From positions 1 to 58,638 of the IMG/VR virus record IMGVR_UViG_3300042868_006575: DNA of 58,638 nucleotides; one strand, given 5' to 3'. Of this stretch, positions 50,640 through 58,578 are shown piece after piece. How positions within the stretch are numbered: position 1 is the stretch's first letter; every line of letters starts with the position of its first letter. The notes beneath the pieces were generated by a model, which searched no databases, was not told the DNA's origin, and saw only the letters and a list, made by a program, of their open reading frames with translations. A program made the position numbers and the translations under genes. The DNA is from a virus.

Positions 50640-51239
50640 ATGAAATTAGAAGCGTTATCAACAAAAATTCCTGCTAACGTAATGGAGGAAATACCTTTGA
50701 TTATTGAAAAATTTGGTATTGATGGTCCGTTGAGGCTATCTCATTTTTTATCTCAATGCGCCCATGAAAGCGGTAACTTTAAGTTCGTAAAAGAAAACTT
50801 AAACTATTCTGCTGATGGCCTTCGTAAGATATTCCCTAAATATTTTCCAACTATAGAATTAGCAAACAAGTATGCAAGACAACCAGAAAAGATTGCCAAC
50901 AAAGTTTATGGTGGACGCATGGGTAATGGTGATGAAGCTTCAGGAGATGGTTTTAAGTTCAGAGGTCGTGGTTATATTCAGCTTACTGGTAAGGATAATT
51001 ACGCAGCGTTTGATAAGTTTGTAGATGATGATATTATGGCTAATCCGGATTTAGTGGCTACCAAATACCCACTTACTTCTGCTGCCTTCTTCTTCCATAA
51101 GAATAAGTTATGGGACGTATGCGACAAAGGTCATGGCGATGATGTAGTGTTGGCAGTTACAAAGCGTGTGAATGGTGGTACTCATGGCTTGACTGATAGA
51201 CAAGAGAAATTTGATTTATTCCATAGCACACTAGCATAA
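50640..51239 (+). CDS. GH19-type endolysin
   Basis: A 199-residue protein of the chitinase/lysozyme family GH19. The catalytic loop has FLSQCAHESGNFKFVKENLN, where Glu43 and Glu52 are the candidate acid and base. Later FKFRGRGYIQLTGKDNY and ITKRVNGG-like VTKRVNGGTHGLTDR fit the family. Phage members cleave peptidoglycan. It lies after the membrane genes and before the phosphoesterase, as a lysis enzyme should. No signal peptide is present, so the holin or another export route must release it. Confidence 0.85.
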   Translation: MKLEALSTKIPANVMEEIPLIIEKFGIDGPLRLSHFLSQCAHESGNFKFVKENLNYSADGLRKIFPKYFPTIELANKYARQPEKIANKVYGGRMGNGDEASGDGFKFRGRGYIQLTGKDNYAAFDKFVDDDIMANPDLVATKYPLTSAAFFFHKNKLWDVCDKGHGDDVVLAVTKRVNGGTHGLTDRQEKFDLFHSTLA

Positions 51240-52237
51240 TGGCAAATCAGCATACAGGTCCAACACAGAAAAATAGATTATTAAGAGAGCTCTTATTGGA
51301 GTTCCCTAATAGTTCTAAATCTAATTTAGGGAAAATAGCATTTGAAAGGTATCCTCATTTGTTTGATAATCCTGAAGCGGCTAGAATGATGATTAGGCAG
51401 ATAACTGGAGCTAATGGCGAAATACATAGAAAACATACAAAAAACATAATGGAACACAAACCACAATTACCTCCTTCAAATTGCAAGGAAAGAGAATTTC
51501 AAATTCTACCAAAAGAGTGTAGTAATATACTTTGGTTATCTGATGTACATATCCCTAACCAAGACAATGAAGCCATTGAATTAGCCGTTAAATATGGCAA
51601 AGAGCATAATATAAACTGCATTGTATTAGGAGGTGACATATTGGATAACACTCCGTTTACAAGCCATGATGCGCCACCGCCGGGCCTAGATGATGTTAGA
51701 ACATGGTTTCAATATGCCAAACAATTTATAGAATATCTAAAATATCAATTCCCTAAAGCCAAGTTCTATTGGATTGAAGGTAATCATGACGCGTGGATTA
51801 AGCGCTATCTAATGAAGAAGGCTCCAATATTATTCAGTGATGAGTATTACCACCTTCCACAAAGAATGAAGCTTGATGAGTTGGGTGTAAAGTTCTTTGC
51901 GGAGCATGTAGTTTTAATGGCTGGTAAGTTGCAGATGCATCATGGTCACACAATGATTCGTGGAGTATTTGCTCCCGTAAATGCAGCCAGAGGATTATTC
52001 CTTCGTGTTAAATCAAATGCTATCATTGGTCATGTGCATACCACTAGCCATCACGTTGAGAAAACATTGAAAGGAGAAACCATTGGTACATGGTCGGTTG
52101 GTTGTCTTTGTACGCTGGCTCCGGATTATGATCCACATGGAACAAAACACAATTTAGGATTTGCTCATATTTTAGTAGAAAAGAACGGAGATTTTAAGGT
52201 AAATAATATAGCTATTCATGAAGGACGTATCATCTAA
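51239..52237 (+). CDS. Calcineurin-like metallophosphoesterase
   Basis: A 332-residue protein with an N-terminal helical region of about 85 residues (possibly DNA-binding) and then the full set of metallophosphatase motifs: WLSDVHIPN, GGDILDN, EGNHDAW, HHGHT and GHVHTT. The two-metal centre would hydrolyse phosphoesters, perhaps nucleotides or nucleic-acid ends; the substrate cannot be read from the motifs. Its start shares one base with the endolysin stop, and it overlaps DUF3310 by 20 bases. Confidence 0.85.
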   Translation: MANQHTGPTQKNRLLRELLLEFPNSSKSNLGKIAFERYPHLFDNPEAARMMIRQITGANGEIHRKHTKNIMEHKPQLPPSNCKEREFQILPKECSNILWLSDVHIPNQDNEAIELAVKYGKEHNINCIVLGGDILDNTPFTSHDAPPPGLDDVRTWFQYAKQFIEYLKYQFPKAKFYWIEGNHDAWIKRYLMKKAPILFSDEYYHLPQRMKLDELGVKFFAEHVVLMAGKLQMHHGHTMIRGVFAPVNAARGLFLRVKSNAIIGHVHTTSHHVEKTLKGETIGTWSVGCLCTLAPDYDPHGTKHNLGFAHILVEKNGDFKVNNIAIHEGRII

Positions 52238-52445
52238 AGTAGATCACCCAGCGCACTATAACGCTGGAAAAATAGAATGTATAGATGCCGTTGAGGAGGC
52301 AATAAAAGGATTAGACGGAGATGAAGCATTTGCCATTGGTAATGCCATCAAGTATTTGTGGAGGTGGAAGCGCAAAGGCGGTAAAGAAGATTTAAAAAAA
52401 GCAGTTTGGTATATTGAAAGATTAATCAACAATCCAAATAAATGA
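52218..52445 (+). CDS. DUF3310 protein
   Basis: A 75-residue protein matching DUF3310 (SaV-like): DHPAHYNAGKIECIDAVEEA at the start and AIKYLWRWKRKGGKEDLKKA with YIERL at the end. Many phages have it near nucleotide metabolism or replication genes. It overlaps its upstream neighbour by 20 bases and its downstream neighbour by four. The role is unknown. Confidence 0.85.
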   Translation: MKDVSSKVDHPAHYNAGKIECIDAVEEAIKGLDGDEAFAIGNAIKYLWRWKRKGGKEDLKKAVWYIERLINNPNK

Positions 52446-53062
52446 AATTCCCTATAGATAATAAGTTCAAGCCCTTTGTAAACTCTCTCAAAAGGCAATG
52501 CAGAGAGTATAAGATAGAGCTGGTCTTATCGCCTAGCAAAAAGGTTGTTGTTACCGGTGATTTTGAAACTGAATGTGGGGGTTACTTTGACGGAGATGAT
52601 AAACTTCTAGTGGTTGCGTGTGGTAAGCCATTTGCCATGTGGTCCGAAATATTAGTACACGAATCCTCTCACATGGATCAATGGAAATCAGATGAAAGAT
52701 GGGATAAATGGGGTATATCATGCAGCAATATGTGGGCATGGCTATCGGGAGATAAGATAATGAACAAGAGCCAAGTGTCAAAAATGCTTGATGATATGAT
52801 AGAGCTGGAGAAGGATTGTGAGATGAGAGCGGTGGAAAAAATAAAGAAGTGGGGGCTACCAATAAATATTCCATTGTATACCCAGAAAGCCAACATCTAC
52901 CTTTATAGCTATGGCTTAATGGATAAGCTAAAAAAGTTCCCTACCGATATTTACAGAGATACAAAGCTGATAGAAATGGCTCCAACTACCTTTCAAAAGA
53001 ACTACAAAAGAGTGCCAGAAAAGATAGCCAAGCACATGATTGAATTTTATTCCAAAAAATAA
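52442..53062 (+). CDS. Putative HExxH zinc metallopeptidase-like protein
   Basis: A 206-residue protein with the HExxH motif HESSH at residues 73-77 in LVHESSHMDQW, and a candidate third ligand in LEKDCEMRA near residue 119. A helical C-terminus follows. The arrangement of a motif helix and a downstream Glu suggests a small zinc peptidase, but no specific family is recognised. It is coupled to DUF3310 by a four-base overlap. Host or virion protein processing would be possible uses. Confidence 0.55.
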   Translation: MKFPIDNKFKPFVNSLKRQCREYKIELVLSPSKKVVVTGDFETECGGYFDGDDKLLVVACGKPFAMWSEILVHESSHMDQWKSDERWDKWGISCSNMWAWLSGDKIMNKSQVSKMLDDMIELEKDCEMRAVEKIKKWGLPINIPLYTQKANIYLYSYGLMDKLKKFPTDIYRDTKLIEMAPTTFQKNYKRVPEKIAKHMIEFYSKK

Positions 53063-53093
53063 TTTTTTAATTTAATTAACTCGGTTAACTTTG
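53063..53093 (+). promoter_or_regulatory. Promoter for the second sugar operon
   Basis: TTAATTTAATTAA lies just upstream of TAACTTTG (53086-53093). The ATG at 53106 is 12 bases downstream. An earlier TTG start at 53091 overlaps the element and is rejected. Confidence 0.6.
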
Positions 53094-53105
53094 GAAAAAA
53101 AACAC

Positions 53106-54035
53106 ATGAAACTAAGATTTATTTGCGCTCAACCAACTTCCCTTTATTATGCATGGCAAGTAGAAGTTATGATAAATAACTTTATTGAAATGGGTATAAA
53201 TCCTAATATGATAGACATTGTTTGTTGGAAAATAAATGATGTTATTCCGGAGGAGTGGACTAAGCTGGCTGCCAATTATCCTGCAAGGTTCTTTTTTTAT
53301 TCTGATACCAGAGAAACCTCGCATTACATATCTTCAATACGTCCTAATATCTTAAAGCAGCACTTTGCAGCGCATCAATACATAGAGCAAGAGGCAGTCC
53401 TTTATCATGATTGCGATATAGCTTTTACCAAAAAGATAAACTGGGAGCAGTTTCTTGAAGATGACAAGTGGTATGGATCTGATTGTCGCTGGTACATAGC
53501 CCATAGCTACATATTAGGCAAAGGCCAAGACGTAATGGATAAGATGTGTGAAATAGTAGATATACCAGAAACATTGGTAAAAGACAATGAACTTAACTCA
53601 ATCGGAGCGCAATATTTAATGAAAGGCGTCAATGCGCGGTTTTGGGCGGACGTTGAAAAAGACTGCGAAAGACTATTCCATGAGGTAACGCAACTTAATA
53701 ATGAAAAGAAGCAAGCGGATCCAAGTCATCATGAATTACAGATATGGTGTGCAGATATGTGGGCGGTGCTATGGAACGGCTGGAAGCGTGGAGCGGAAAC
53801 AGTTTGCCATCCAGAATTAGAGTTTTCATGGGGTACAAGTACAGAAGCAGATTGGGATAGGTTAAATATATTCCACAATGCCGGTGTTACTACATCTGCC
53901 GGTGGGTTGTTTTACAAAGCAGAATACATGAATCAGTTGCCTTATGGTGCAACATTGAATATAAACGAGGGAACGGCCAGCAAGAAATACTGGGATATTA
54001 TACAAGAAACCGCTAAAAAATCAGTTTTATTATGA
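53106..54035 (+). CDS. GT-A-type glycosyltransferase-like protein
   Basis: A 309-residue protein with MKLRFICAQPTSLYYAWQV at the start, an LYHDCDIAF segment with DCD at residues 102-104 as the metal-binding motif, and a HELQIWCADMWAVLW helix with acidic residues that could contact the acceptor. It is the first gene after the promoter at 53063 and is followed by a FkbM methyltransferase with a four-base overlap. A role in sugar transfer to a phage or host surface molecule fits, but the acceptor is unknown. Confidence 0.6.
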   Translation: MKLRFICAQPTSLYYAWQVEVMINNFIEMGINPNMIDIVCWKINDVIPEEWTKLAANYPARFFFYSDTRETSHYISSIRPNILKQHFAAHQYIEQEAVLYHDCDIAFTKKINWEQFLEDDKWYGSDCRWYIAHSYILGKGQDVMDKMCEIVDIPETLVKDNELNSIGAQYLMKGVNARFWADVEKDCERLFHEVTQLNNEKKQADPSHHELQIWCADMWAVLWNGWKRGAETVCHPELEFSWGTSTEADWDRLNIFHNAGVTTSAGGLFYKAEYMNQLPYGATLNINEGTASKKYWDIIQETAKKSVLL

Positions 54036-54544
54036 CAACAAAAGTAGTAGAGTCGGAGAATCCACTTGAACATTGGAACGACATCCAGAATGTAGAAGGC
54101 AAAGTGGTGTTGGATTTAGGGTGCGGTTGGTTGTTCCAGCCATTTGAATCAACTCCGCAATATTTCATAAATAGAGGGGCTAAAAAAATAATTGGTGTAG
54201 ACGCATCATGCGGAGAGATTGAGAAACTAAATTCAACCTTCCCTGAACATACTTTTATTTGTAAAACCATTTCTAATTTTGATGATTTGCTTGGCTTGAT
54301 TACGGATCATAAGCCACAATTAATTAAAATGGATATAGAAGGCCATGAGCAACACATGAAGCATATTACTGCTGAACAATTTGAATCAGTGGAGGAGATA
54401 GCGGTTGAATACCACAATCCTACATGCAAAGAAATACTAGAAAAAAAATTAACTGAATTAGGTTTTGAGATATTTGCAACTAATCAATTTGGTTGGTTCT
54501 GCACAGATATTGAGCAAATGGGCATAATGCACGCAAAAAGATAA
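54032..54544 (+). CDS. FkbM-type methyltransferase
   Basis: A 170-residue SAM-dependent methyltransferase: VVLDLGCGWLF near residue 25, GVDASCGEIEKL, LIKMDIEGHEQH (the FkbM core) and a downstream SVEEIAVEYH strand. FkbM enzymes methylate sugars or small molecules. It sits between two glycosyltransferase-like genes, which implies methylation of a transferred sugar. Confidence 0.8.
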   Translation: MTTKVVESENPLEHWNDIQNVEGKVVLDLGCGWLFQPFESTPQYFINRGAKKIIGVDASCGEIEKLNSTFPEHTFICKTISNFDDLLGLITDHKPQLIKMDIEGHEQHMKHITAEQFESVEEIAVEYHNPTCKEILEKKLTELGFEIFATNQFGWFCTDIEQMGIMHAKR

Positions 54545-54545
54545 T

Positions 54546-55406
54546 ATGATCATAAATAAAGCAACATACGGAGGTCAAGATTGTACTCAATTAATTAAGG
54601 ATAAAGTAGTATCAGATAAGCTTGTAGTAAGAGCTAATAATGATATTATAGGCGATCCGGCCGTTGGGGAGGTAAAGTATTTAGAGCTGGATATAGACGG
54701 CAATTTATTTAGTGTAAGGGAAGGTGGGGTATTTGTATATCCCAAGTCTAAAAGTAAAAAATTAGGCATATTCTATTCCAATAACAACAATAAAAAGATA
54801 TGGCCTTCAATATACAAGTCATTAAATACAATTAAGCAAGCCAGTAATGGAGTTGCGGACATTGTTACTTGTATGTGGGAGCCTATGCCGGAAAACCCTT
54901 TCTATCAAGTTAGAAGCTGGTACCAATCCCAATCTCATCTTAATCAGTTGCTCCAAATTATGCAGTGCCTTTACGCTGCACAAGAAACCGGTGAATATGA
55001 TTACGTTTCTTTTTTAGAGCATGACGTAATGTATCCAGAAGGATACTTTGATTTCCCTGAATTTGAGAGGGGCAGCGTTCTTACCAATATGAACTATGGC
55101 GGTCTTTGTATTAATGGTTGGCAAGAAAGAGGCCAAGATGATGAGCCATTTCACCAAATGACTATGAGATTTGAAGATGCCATTGAGCATTGCTTGTCAA
55201 TTTTGCCTAATGCCCTAAAAACGAACAGCGGTATGATTGAAAATCAAACAATAAGGCGGATCCAATGGAACTGCCAAAATCAAGCTATTCATATCAATCA
55301 TGGCGTACATTTTACCAGCCATAACTCAATATATCGCAAAGATAATTTATCTTTAACTCATAATTACTGGGGCGAATTGTCTAGTTATACCAATTTATTT
55401 GTATGA
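54546..55406 (+). CDS. Glycosyltransferase-like protein with DUF3395-like N-terminus
   Basis: A 286-residue protein. Residues 1-70 resemble DUF3395 (KATYGGQDCTQLIKDKVV, then NNDIIGDPAVG), a domain often attached to phage or DnaJ-C11-type proteins. Residues 75-286 look like a GT-A domain with FLEHDVMYPEGYF where the His/Asp pair could bind metal, and a long region with INHGVHFTSHNS. It is likely to be the second sugar transferase of this operon. Confidence 0.6.
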   Translation: MIINKATYGGQDCTQLIKDKVVSDKLVVRANNDIIGDPAVGEVKYLELDIDGNLFSVREGGVFVYPKSKSKKLGIFYSNNNNKKIWPSIYKSLNTIKQASNGVADIVTCMWEPMPENPFYQVRSWYQSQSHLNQLLQIMQCLYAAQETGEYDYVSFLEHDVMYPEGYFDFPEFERGSVLTNMNYGGLCINGWQERGQDDEPFHQMTMRFEDAIEHCLSILPNALKTNSGMIENQTIRRIQWNCQNQAIHINHGVHFTSHNSIYRKDNLSLTHNYWGELSSYTNLFV

Positions 55407-55627
55407 ACAAGTTAAAAGAAATATTCCTATCGTACGCAGCTTCTATGAATCCAACAGAAGAACAAAGCCAGCTTGCGCAAGAAAGACTCTTAACTTGTTT
55501 TGATTGTGAGCATTGGGTTCAGGGTGCAGTACGGGACTATTGTGAAGTATGTGGCTGCACAACAAGTAAAAAAGTTTTCTCACCAAAAGGGGCAGACGCT
55601 TGTCCAAAAGGCAAATGGCAAAACTGA
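55403..55627 (+). CDS. Zinc-ribbon protein (74 aa)
   Basis: A 74-residue protein with helical N-terminal part and cysteines in CFDC, YCEVCGC and a later DACPKG. The pattern fits a zinc ribbon that also occurs in Bacteroidota phage sugar clusters. It overlaps the upstream gene by four bases. It may mediate protein or nucleic-acid binding. Confidence 0.65.
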   Translation: MNKLKEIFLSYAASMNPTEEQSQLAQERLLTCFDCEHWVQGAVRDYCEVCGCTTSKKVFSPKGADACPKGKWQN

Positions 55628-55785
55628 TGAAAACGTACCGCATATTCTTCGACAAGGACGGCACTAAAATGACTAAGTTAGTTTATGCCGTTTCAATGTC
55701 TGATGTGCTACAAAAATACAAAGACTTAAAGATACTATCTGTTGTCCAAATAGATCTTCCTCCTCCCGAAGATGAAGAGGATTAA
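55627..55785 (+). CDS. Small acidic-tailed protein (52 aa)
   Basis: The ATG at 55627 overlaps the TGA of the zinc-ribbon gene. The 52-residue product starts MKTYRIFFDKDGTKMTKLV and ends PPPEDEED. The frame is open upstream to an ATG at 55600, but the later start is the coupled one. The 3' end overlaps a convergent minus-strand frame by 51 bases. The function is unknown. Confidence 0.55.
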   Translation: MKTYRIFFDKDGTKMTKLVYAVSMSDVLQKYKDLKILSVVQIDLPPPEDEED

Positions 55786-55893
55786 TTCCTTTATTGCAAA
55801 TGTTATTATGATTGTGCCATAAAGTAGCAGAAATACTGGTACTCCAATCAAAAAGAAAAATAATACTTTGAAAATCATGATAAGGTGGTTCAT
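55735..55893 (-). CDS. Small two-segment membrane protein
   Basis: A 52-residue minus-strand frame with two hydrophobic stretches (IFKVLFFFLIGVPVFLLLYG and IIITFAIKELILFIF) and a basic end. It carries the recurring AATAACCT sequence upstream of its ATG. The end overlaps the plus-strand gene stopping at 55785. The opposite frame there is less plausible. Confidence 0.45.
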   Translation of the reverse strand: MNHLIMIFKVLFFFLIGVPVFLLLYGTIIITFAIKELILFIFGRRKIYLDNR

Positions 55894-55908
55894 GGTTTTT
55901 GTTTTAGG

Positions 55909-56052
55909 TTATTTGGTTTGTATTGAATTTATTTTAGACTGCATTTCAGCCATTTTAATTTCCATGTTATTCTTTTGCTCTATCATGGCAGCTATAACCA
56001 CTACTAATGCGCCTATAATCCATAACAAGACAATAATAATTAGTGTTCTCAT
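55909..56052 (-). CDS. Membrane-anchored coiled-coil peptide (47 aa)
   Basis: A 47-residue frame with an N-terminal transmembrane helix (TLIIIVLLWIIGALVVVI) and an amphipathic Met/Glu/Lys/Gln tail (KNNMEIKMAEMQSKINS). It follows the operon direction of its minus-strand neighbours. The opposite strand has an open frame of similar size that reads as a shadow. Confidence 0.55.
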   Translation of the reverse strand: MRTLIIIVLLWIIGALVVVIAAMIEQKNNMEIKMAEMQSKINSIQTK

Positions 56053-56094
56053 ATAATAAATTTGTTATATCGTAAAGCTATTACTTTACTAAAA

Positions 56095-56112
56095 GTAGTA
56101 GTATTACTACCT
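56095..56112 (-). terminator. Weak terminator downstream of 56113-56736
   Basis: GTAGTA-GTAT-TACTAC (56095-56110) gives a 6-bp hairpin followed by TTTT on the minus strand, two bases after the stop of the 207-aa gene. The stem is short, so termination may be partial. Confidence 0.35.
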
Positions 56113-56736
56113 TTATTTGTTTGTTTCTATTATATCGTAATAAAATGAATTGGTATCTTCTGCAACCCATCTATCCGATTGGTTCTCTACGGAAGGAAGT
56201 TCAGTATCTACCTTATACTGCTTCAAATCATCTGGGAGTGGCTTGGTTACAAAGTTGGAGTCTTTCCAGAATATCCTATTGTTTGGCATACATAACAAAT
56301 ATCCATCATCAGACTCTAATACATGACCGCATTTATAGTCGGAAGGTTCATCACTATACGGGTTATTATACCAGTCAATAGTAAATATATATGTAGCCCA
56401 TACCTTAGTACTATCTCTTAATACTACCTGAGCCCTATGAAATGCTAGGAAATCATATTCAACTACCGATACATTCTCACTAAAACAATCCCATAGCTGC
56501 TTGTAGTTAAATGGTATATCGTTGGTTGGTATCTTAGCATATATCTCTGACAATGGCACTCTGCTCCTTAACATACCGGAATCGGTTAAGACATGGAACG
56601 TAAGTATCTTACCAGATACCGATTGTATACCGAATACATAGACATTGTAATATTCATTAGTATCGTTTTGATCCTTTGTGAAATAGGACTTCTTTACTAA
56701 TGCTTTGAAGCTGGGTATGTTTGAGTTCAATTTCAT
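56113..56736 (-). CDS. Conserved phage hypothetical protein (207 aa)
   Basis: A 207-residue mixed alpha/beta protein starting MKLNSNIPSFKALVKKSYF, with YYNVYVFGIQSVSGKILTF and KVWATYIFTIDWYNNPYSDE as the most distinctive regions. The style is that of conserved early phage proteins of unknown function. The start shares four bases with the preceding stop. It ends at a weak terminator. Confidence 0.55.
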   Translation of the reverse strand: MKLNSNIPSFKALVKKSYFTKDQNDTNEYYNVYVFGIQSVSGKILTFHVLTDSGMLRSRVPLSEIYAKIPTNDIPFNYKQLWDCFSENVSVVEYDFLAFHRAQVVLRDSTKVWATYIFTIDWYNNPYSDEPSDYKCGHVLESDDGYLLCMPNNRIFWKDSNFVTKPLPDDLKQYKVDTELPSVENQSDRWVAEDTNSFYYDIIETNK

Positions 56737-56945
56737 ATTGTTTCTGGTTTGTAGTTATCAATATCAAAGTAGCCGGAAGGGGTTTTATACTCATGCCTTC
56801 TACCTCTTTTCTTTAATGGCTCATATCCCATTGATTTGTAATATGTCAATATCTGCAAATAAGTTAGGTTGATATTGGGTATCATCATGGATATTGGCTC
56901 ATGCTGGTAGTTTTCATCTATGTATTGTTTTTGTAAATCGGTCAT
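56733..56945 (-). CDS. Small basic protein, possible helix-turn-helix
   Basis: A 70-residue protein with a helical pattern around ISMMIPNINLTYLQILTYY and KKRGRRHEYKTPSG. It resembles small phage DNA-binding proteins; DNA binding is an inference from the basic segment. It overlaps the 207-aa gene by four bases. It belongs to the minus-strand early operon at the right end. Confidence 0.5.
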   Translation of the reverse strand: MTDLQKQYIDENYQHEPISMMIPNINLTYLQILTYYKSMGYEPLKKRGRRHEYKTPSGYFDIDNYKPETI

Positions 56946-56950
56946 GGTTT

Positions 56951-57178
56951 TTAGTTTATATCCGTTAATGACATTGGCTTGATTACCACTTCTACCTTAC
57001 GAGGCTCAGATGGTTTGCCTAACATTCGGATCCAGTTATTAATAATTTCAGTTCTTTGAGCTTTGCTTTTAAATTGAGAGCTTTTATGAAAAACATCATT
57101 TACCCATAATTCAATAATTCCGCTAAATTTTAGTTCCTGTTTTTTGTTTTCCAAAATGTCCTTTTTCTTTTTCATCAA
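56951..57178 (-). CDS. Small hypothetical protein (75 aa)
   Basis: A 75-residue basic protein with a Lys-rich start and a helical core GIIELWVNDVFHKSSQFKSK, then EIINNWIRMLGKPSEPRK. It overlaps the upstream gene by 56 bases in another frame. No family is recognised. Overlap of this size with a second credible frame is somewhat unusual. Confidence 0.5.
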   Translation of the reverse strand: MMKKKKDILENKKQELKFSGIIELWVNDVFHKSSQFKSKAQRTEIINNWIRMLGKPSEPRKVEVVIKPMSLTDIN

Positions 57179-57314
57179 AATCGCCCCCCGTATAAGCTAA
57201 TAGCTTTTCTTTTAAGTAATTTACTTCATTTTTTAATAATTCAATTCTTTCTTTCAAATAATCGTTTTCCATTTCTGTTATGGCAGATTTTGAAATTTGG
57301 TATTTGTTTTTCAT
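57123..57314 (-). CDS. Small coiled-coil protein (63 aa)
   Basis: A 63-residue protein with a Lys/Glu/Leu helix (ENDYLKERIELLKNEVNYLK) that could form a coiled coil and a Gly/Lys-rich tail. The start shares a base with the preceding stop. The tail overlaps the next gene. The role is unknown. Confidence 0.5.
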   Translation of the reverse strand: MKNKYQISKSAITEMENDYLKERIELLKNEVNYLKEKLLAYTGGDFDEKEKGHFGKQKTGTKI

Positions 57315-57511
57315 TAGATCAGTAGCATGGCCTCCTTATCCAGATAAGCAGTTAGTAACTGGCTTTCTTCGGCGTATATGTCTGCTTCTGTCATGCCGTC
57401 TTTGGCTAATCTAAATTTGTAAAGGCCAATGATTACTTCACATGTTTTTAATTGTTCTAGGTTGGTGCATGAGTTAATGCAGTTAATTACCCATTCTAAA
57501 TTTGTTTTCAT
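57314..57511 (-). CDS. Small hypothetical protein (65 aa)
   Basis: A 65-residue helical protein starting MKTNLEWVINCINSCTN. The opening MKTN and the AT-rich leader resemble other short genes of the operon. The C-terminus is Leu/Ala-rich (SQLLTAYLDKEAMLLI). No family or function is recognised. It overlaps its downstream neighbour by one base. Confidence 0.5.
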   Translation of the reverse strand: MKTNLEWVINCINSCTNLEQLKTCEVIIGLYKFRLAKDGMTEADIYAEESQLLTAYLDKEAMLLI

Positions 57512-57530
57512 TATTAATTGTTTTTATTGG

Positions 57531-58163
57531 TTAAAAATTTAATCTTTCATTAATTATATTAAAATATTTTTCATCTATTTCGTATCCAATATAATTATAT
57601 CCTAATTCTTTTGCAACTTTTAATGTAGTTCCGCTTCCGGCAAAGGGATCTATTATTACATCTTCTTTTTTTGCAGTGGTTAATATAATTCTTTTCATTA
57701 CTTCTTCAGGTATTTGGCACGGATGTTCTGTTTTTTCTTTGGATACGTTTTTAACTTGTTGTATTTCCCACCAGTCATAAAGTTTTGCTCCCGTTTTACC
57801 TTTGGCTATTAATGATTTAACCCTTTTGTCATTTGGGTTTTTATAGGGTTGAGTAACTTTAGAAAAATCTGGTTTGCAACCCCACCAGCTTATTAATCTG
57901 CTTTGTTTTCCGGTGTTAGAATTATATACCCATGTAACCACTTGCTCGCATTTACCAAAAATAAGCGGCAATATATTAATAGTTTCTTCCGGATAGTGTA
58001 TAATAACGCATGGCTTTTTTATGTGGCCTAATAGCTTAATATAGTTATCCAATGATATCCTATCATTATATTCATTGTAATGATAATTTTGATTATATGG
58101 TGGATCTGTAATTGTAATACCTTTAGGGTATTCTTCATTTGTAAAATCTTTATTAAAAATCAT
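57531..58163 (-). CDS. DNA N6-adenine/N4-cytosine methyltransferase
   Basis: A 210-residue methylase of the beta/gamma type. DPPYNQNYHY (residues about 20-29) is the DPPY catalytic motif and DPFAGSGTTLKVAKELG is the SAM-binding motif near the C-terminus. The order (DPPY first) fits small phage solitary methyltransferases. No restriction partner is seen. It could protect the phage genome or alter host gene control. It is in the minus-strand early operon between a small basic protein and the next small gene. Confidence 0.9.
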   Translation of the reverse strand: MIFNKDFTNEEYPKGITITDPPYNQNYHYNEYNDRISLDNYIKLLGHIKKPCVIIHYPEETINILPLIFGKCEQVVTWVYNSNTGKQSRLISWWGCKPDFSKVTQPYKNPNDKRVKSLIAKGKTGAKLYDWWEIQQVKNVSKEKTEHPCQIPEEVMKRIILTTAKKEDVIIDPFAGSGTTLKVAKELGYNYIGYEIDEKYFNIINERLNF

Positions 58164-58164
58164 A

Positions 58165-58365
58165 TTAAAATTTAATGTCTACACTTAAAATATGTATTCT
58201 TCCTACCTTCTTATATTTTATTACTTCTGGTAAAGGTAAGCCATTATTTATTCGGTATTTAACGGCCGAGTGTGTTATTGGGCGGTCTGGATACTTCCTA
58301 TTGGCTCTAAATAATTGAGGGTTAATCTTTTCGGTGTACTCTTGTATGCTTATTTGCTTAATCAT
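58165..58365 (-). CDS. Small DNA-binding-like protein (66 aa)
   Basis: A 66-residue protein with a helix-turn-helix-like region: ITHSAVKYRINNGLPLPEVI, then a beta hairpin KKVGRIHILSVDI. The pattern resembles excisionase-like or MerR-type small DNA-binding proteins. It starts eight bases into the end of the preceding gene. A regulator or accessory DNA-binding role is inferred. Confidence 0.55.
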   Translation of the reverse strand: MIKQISIQEYTEKINPQLFRANRKYPDRPITHSAVKYRINNGLPLPEVIKYKKVGRIHILSVDIKF

Positions 58366-58567
58366 TGTCTTGATCCTCCTTTTTTTCAGTAGTTTGTAGC
58401 ACTTCTATCTTCTTTAATTCGCCTTTGTTTACAATATGGTTATACTTATCCAGCGCTCTTTGGTGGTCGCTATGTCCACTATCGGCTACATATTCCCCGT
58501 CTTTTCGGGTATAATACCAGTCGAGAGATCCAAAATGTTCTTCTTTAATAAATTCGTACTTTGTCAT
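58358..58567 (-). CDS. Small hypothetical protein (69 aa)
   Basis: A 69-residue charged protein with SLDWYYTRKDGEYVADSGHS, then a helix LDKYNHIVNKGELKKIEVL and an acidic tail. The start is 11 bases after the stop of the partial gene at the window edge. The end overlaps the DNA-binding-like gene. No family is recognised. Confidence 0.5.
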   Translation of the reverse strand: MTKYEFIKEEHFGSLDWYYTRKDGEYVADSGHSDHQRALDKYNHIVNKGELKKIEVLQTTEKKEDQDND

Positions 58568-58578
58568 GTTGTTAGGGG

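Noticed and set aside
53091-53105. TTG start extending the glycosyltransferase gene
   Set aside because: It is part of the promoter element TAACTTTG; the ATG at 53106 is suitable.
55868-56056. Hydrophobic plus-strand frame
   Set aside because: The minus strand offers a better membrane-helix plus coiled-coil product with start codons in operon order.
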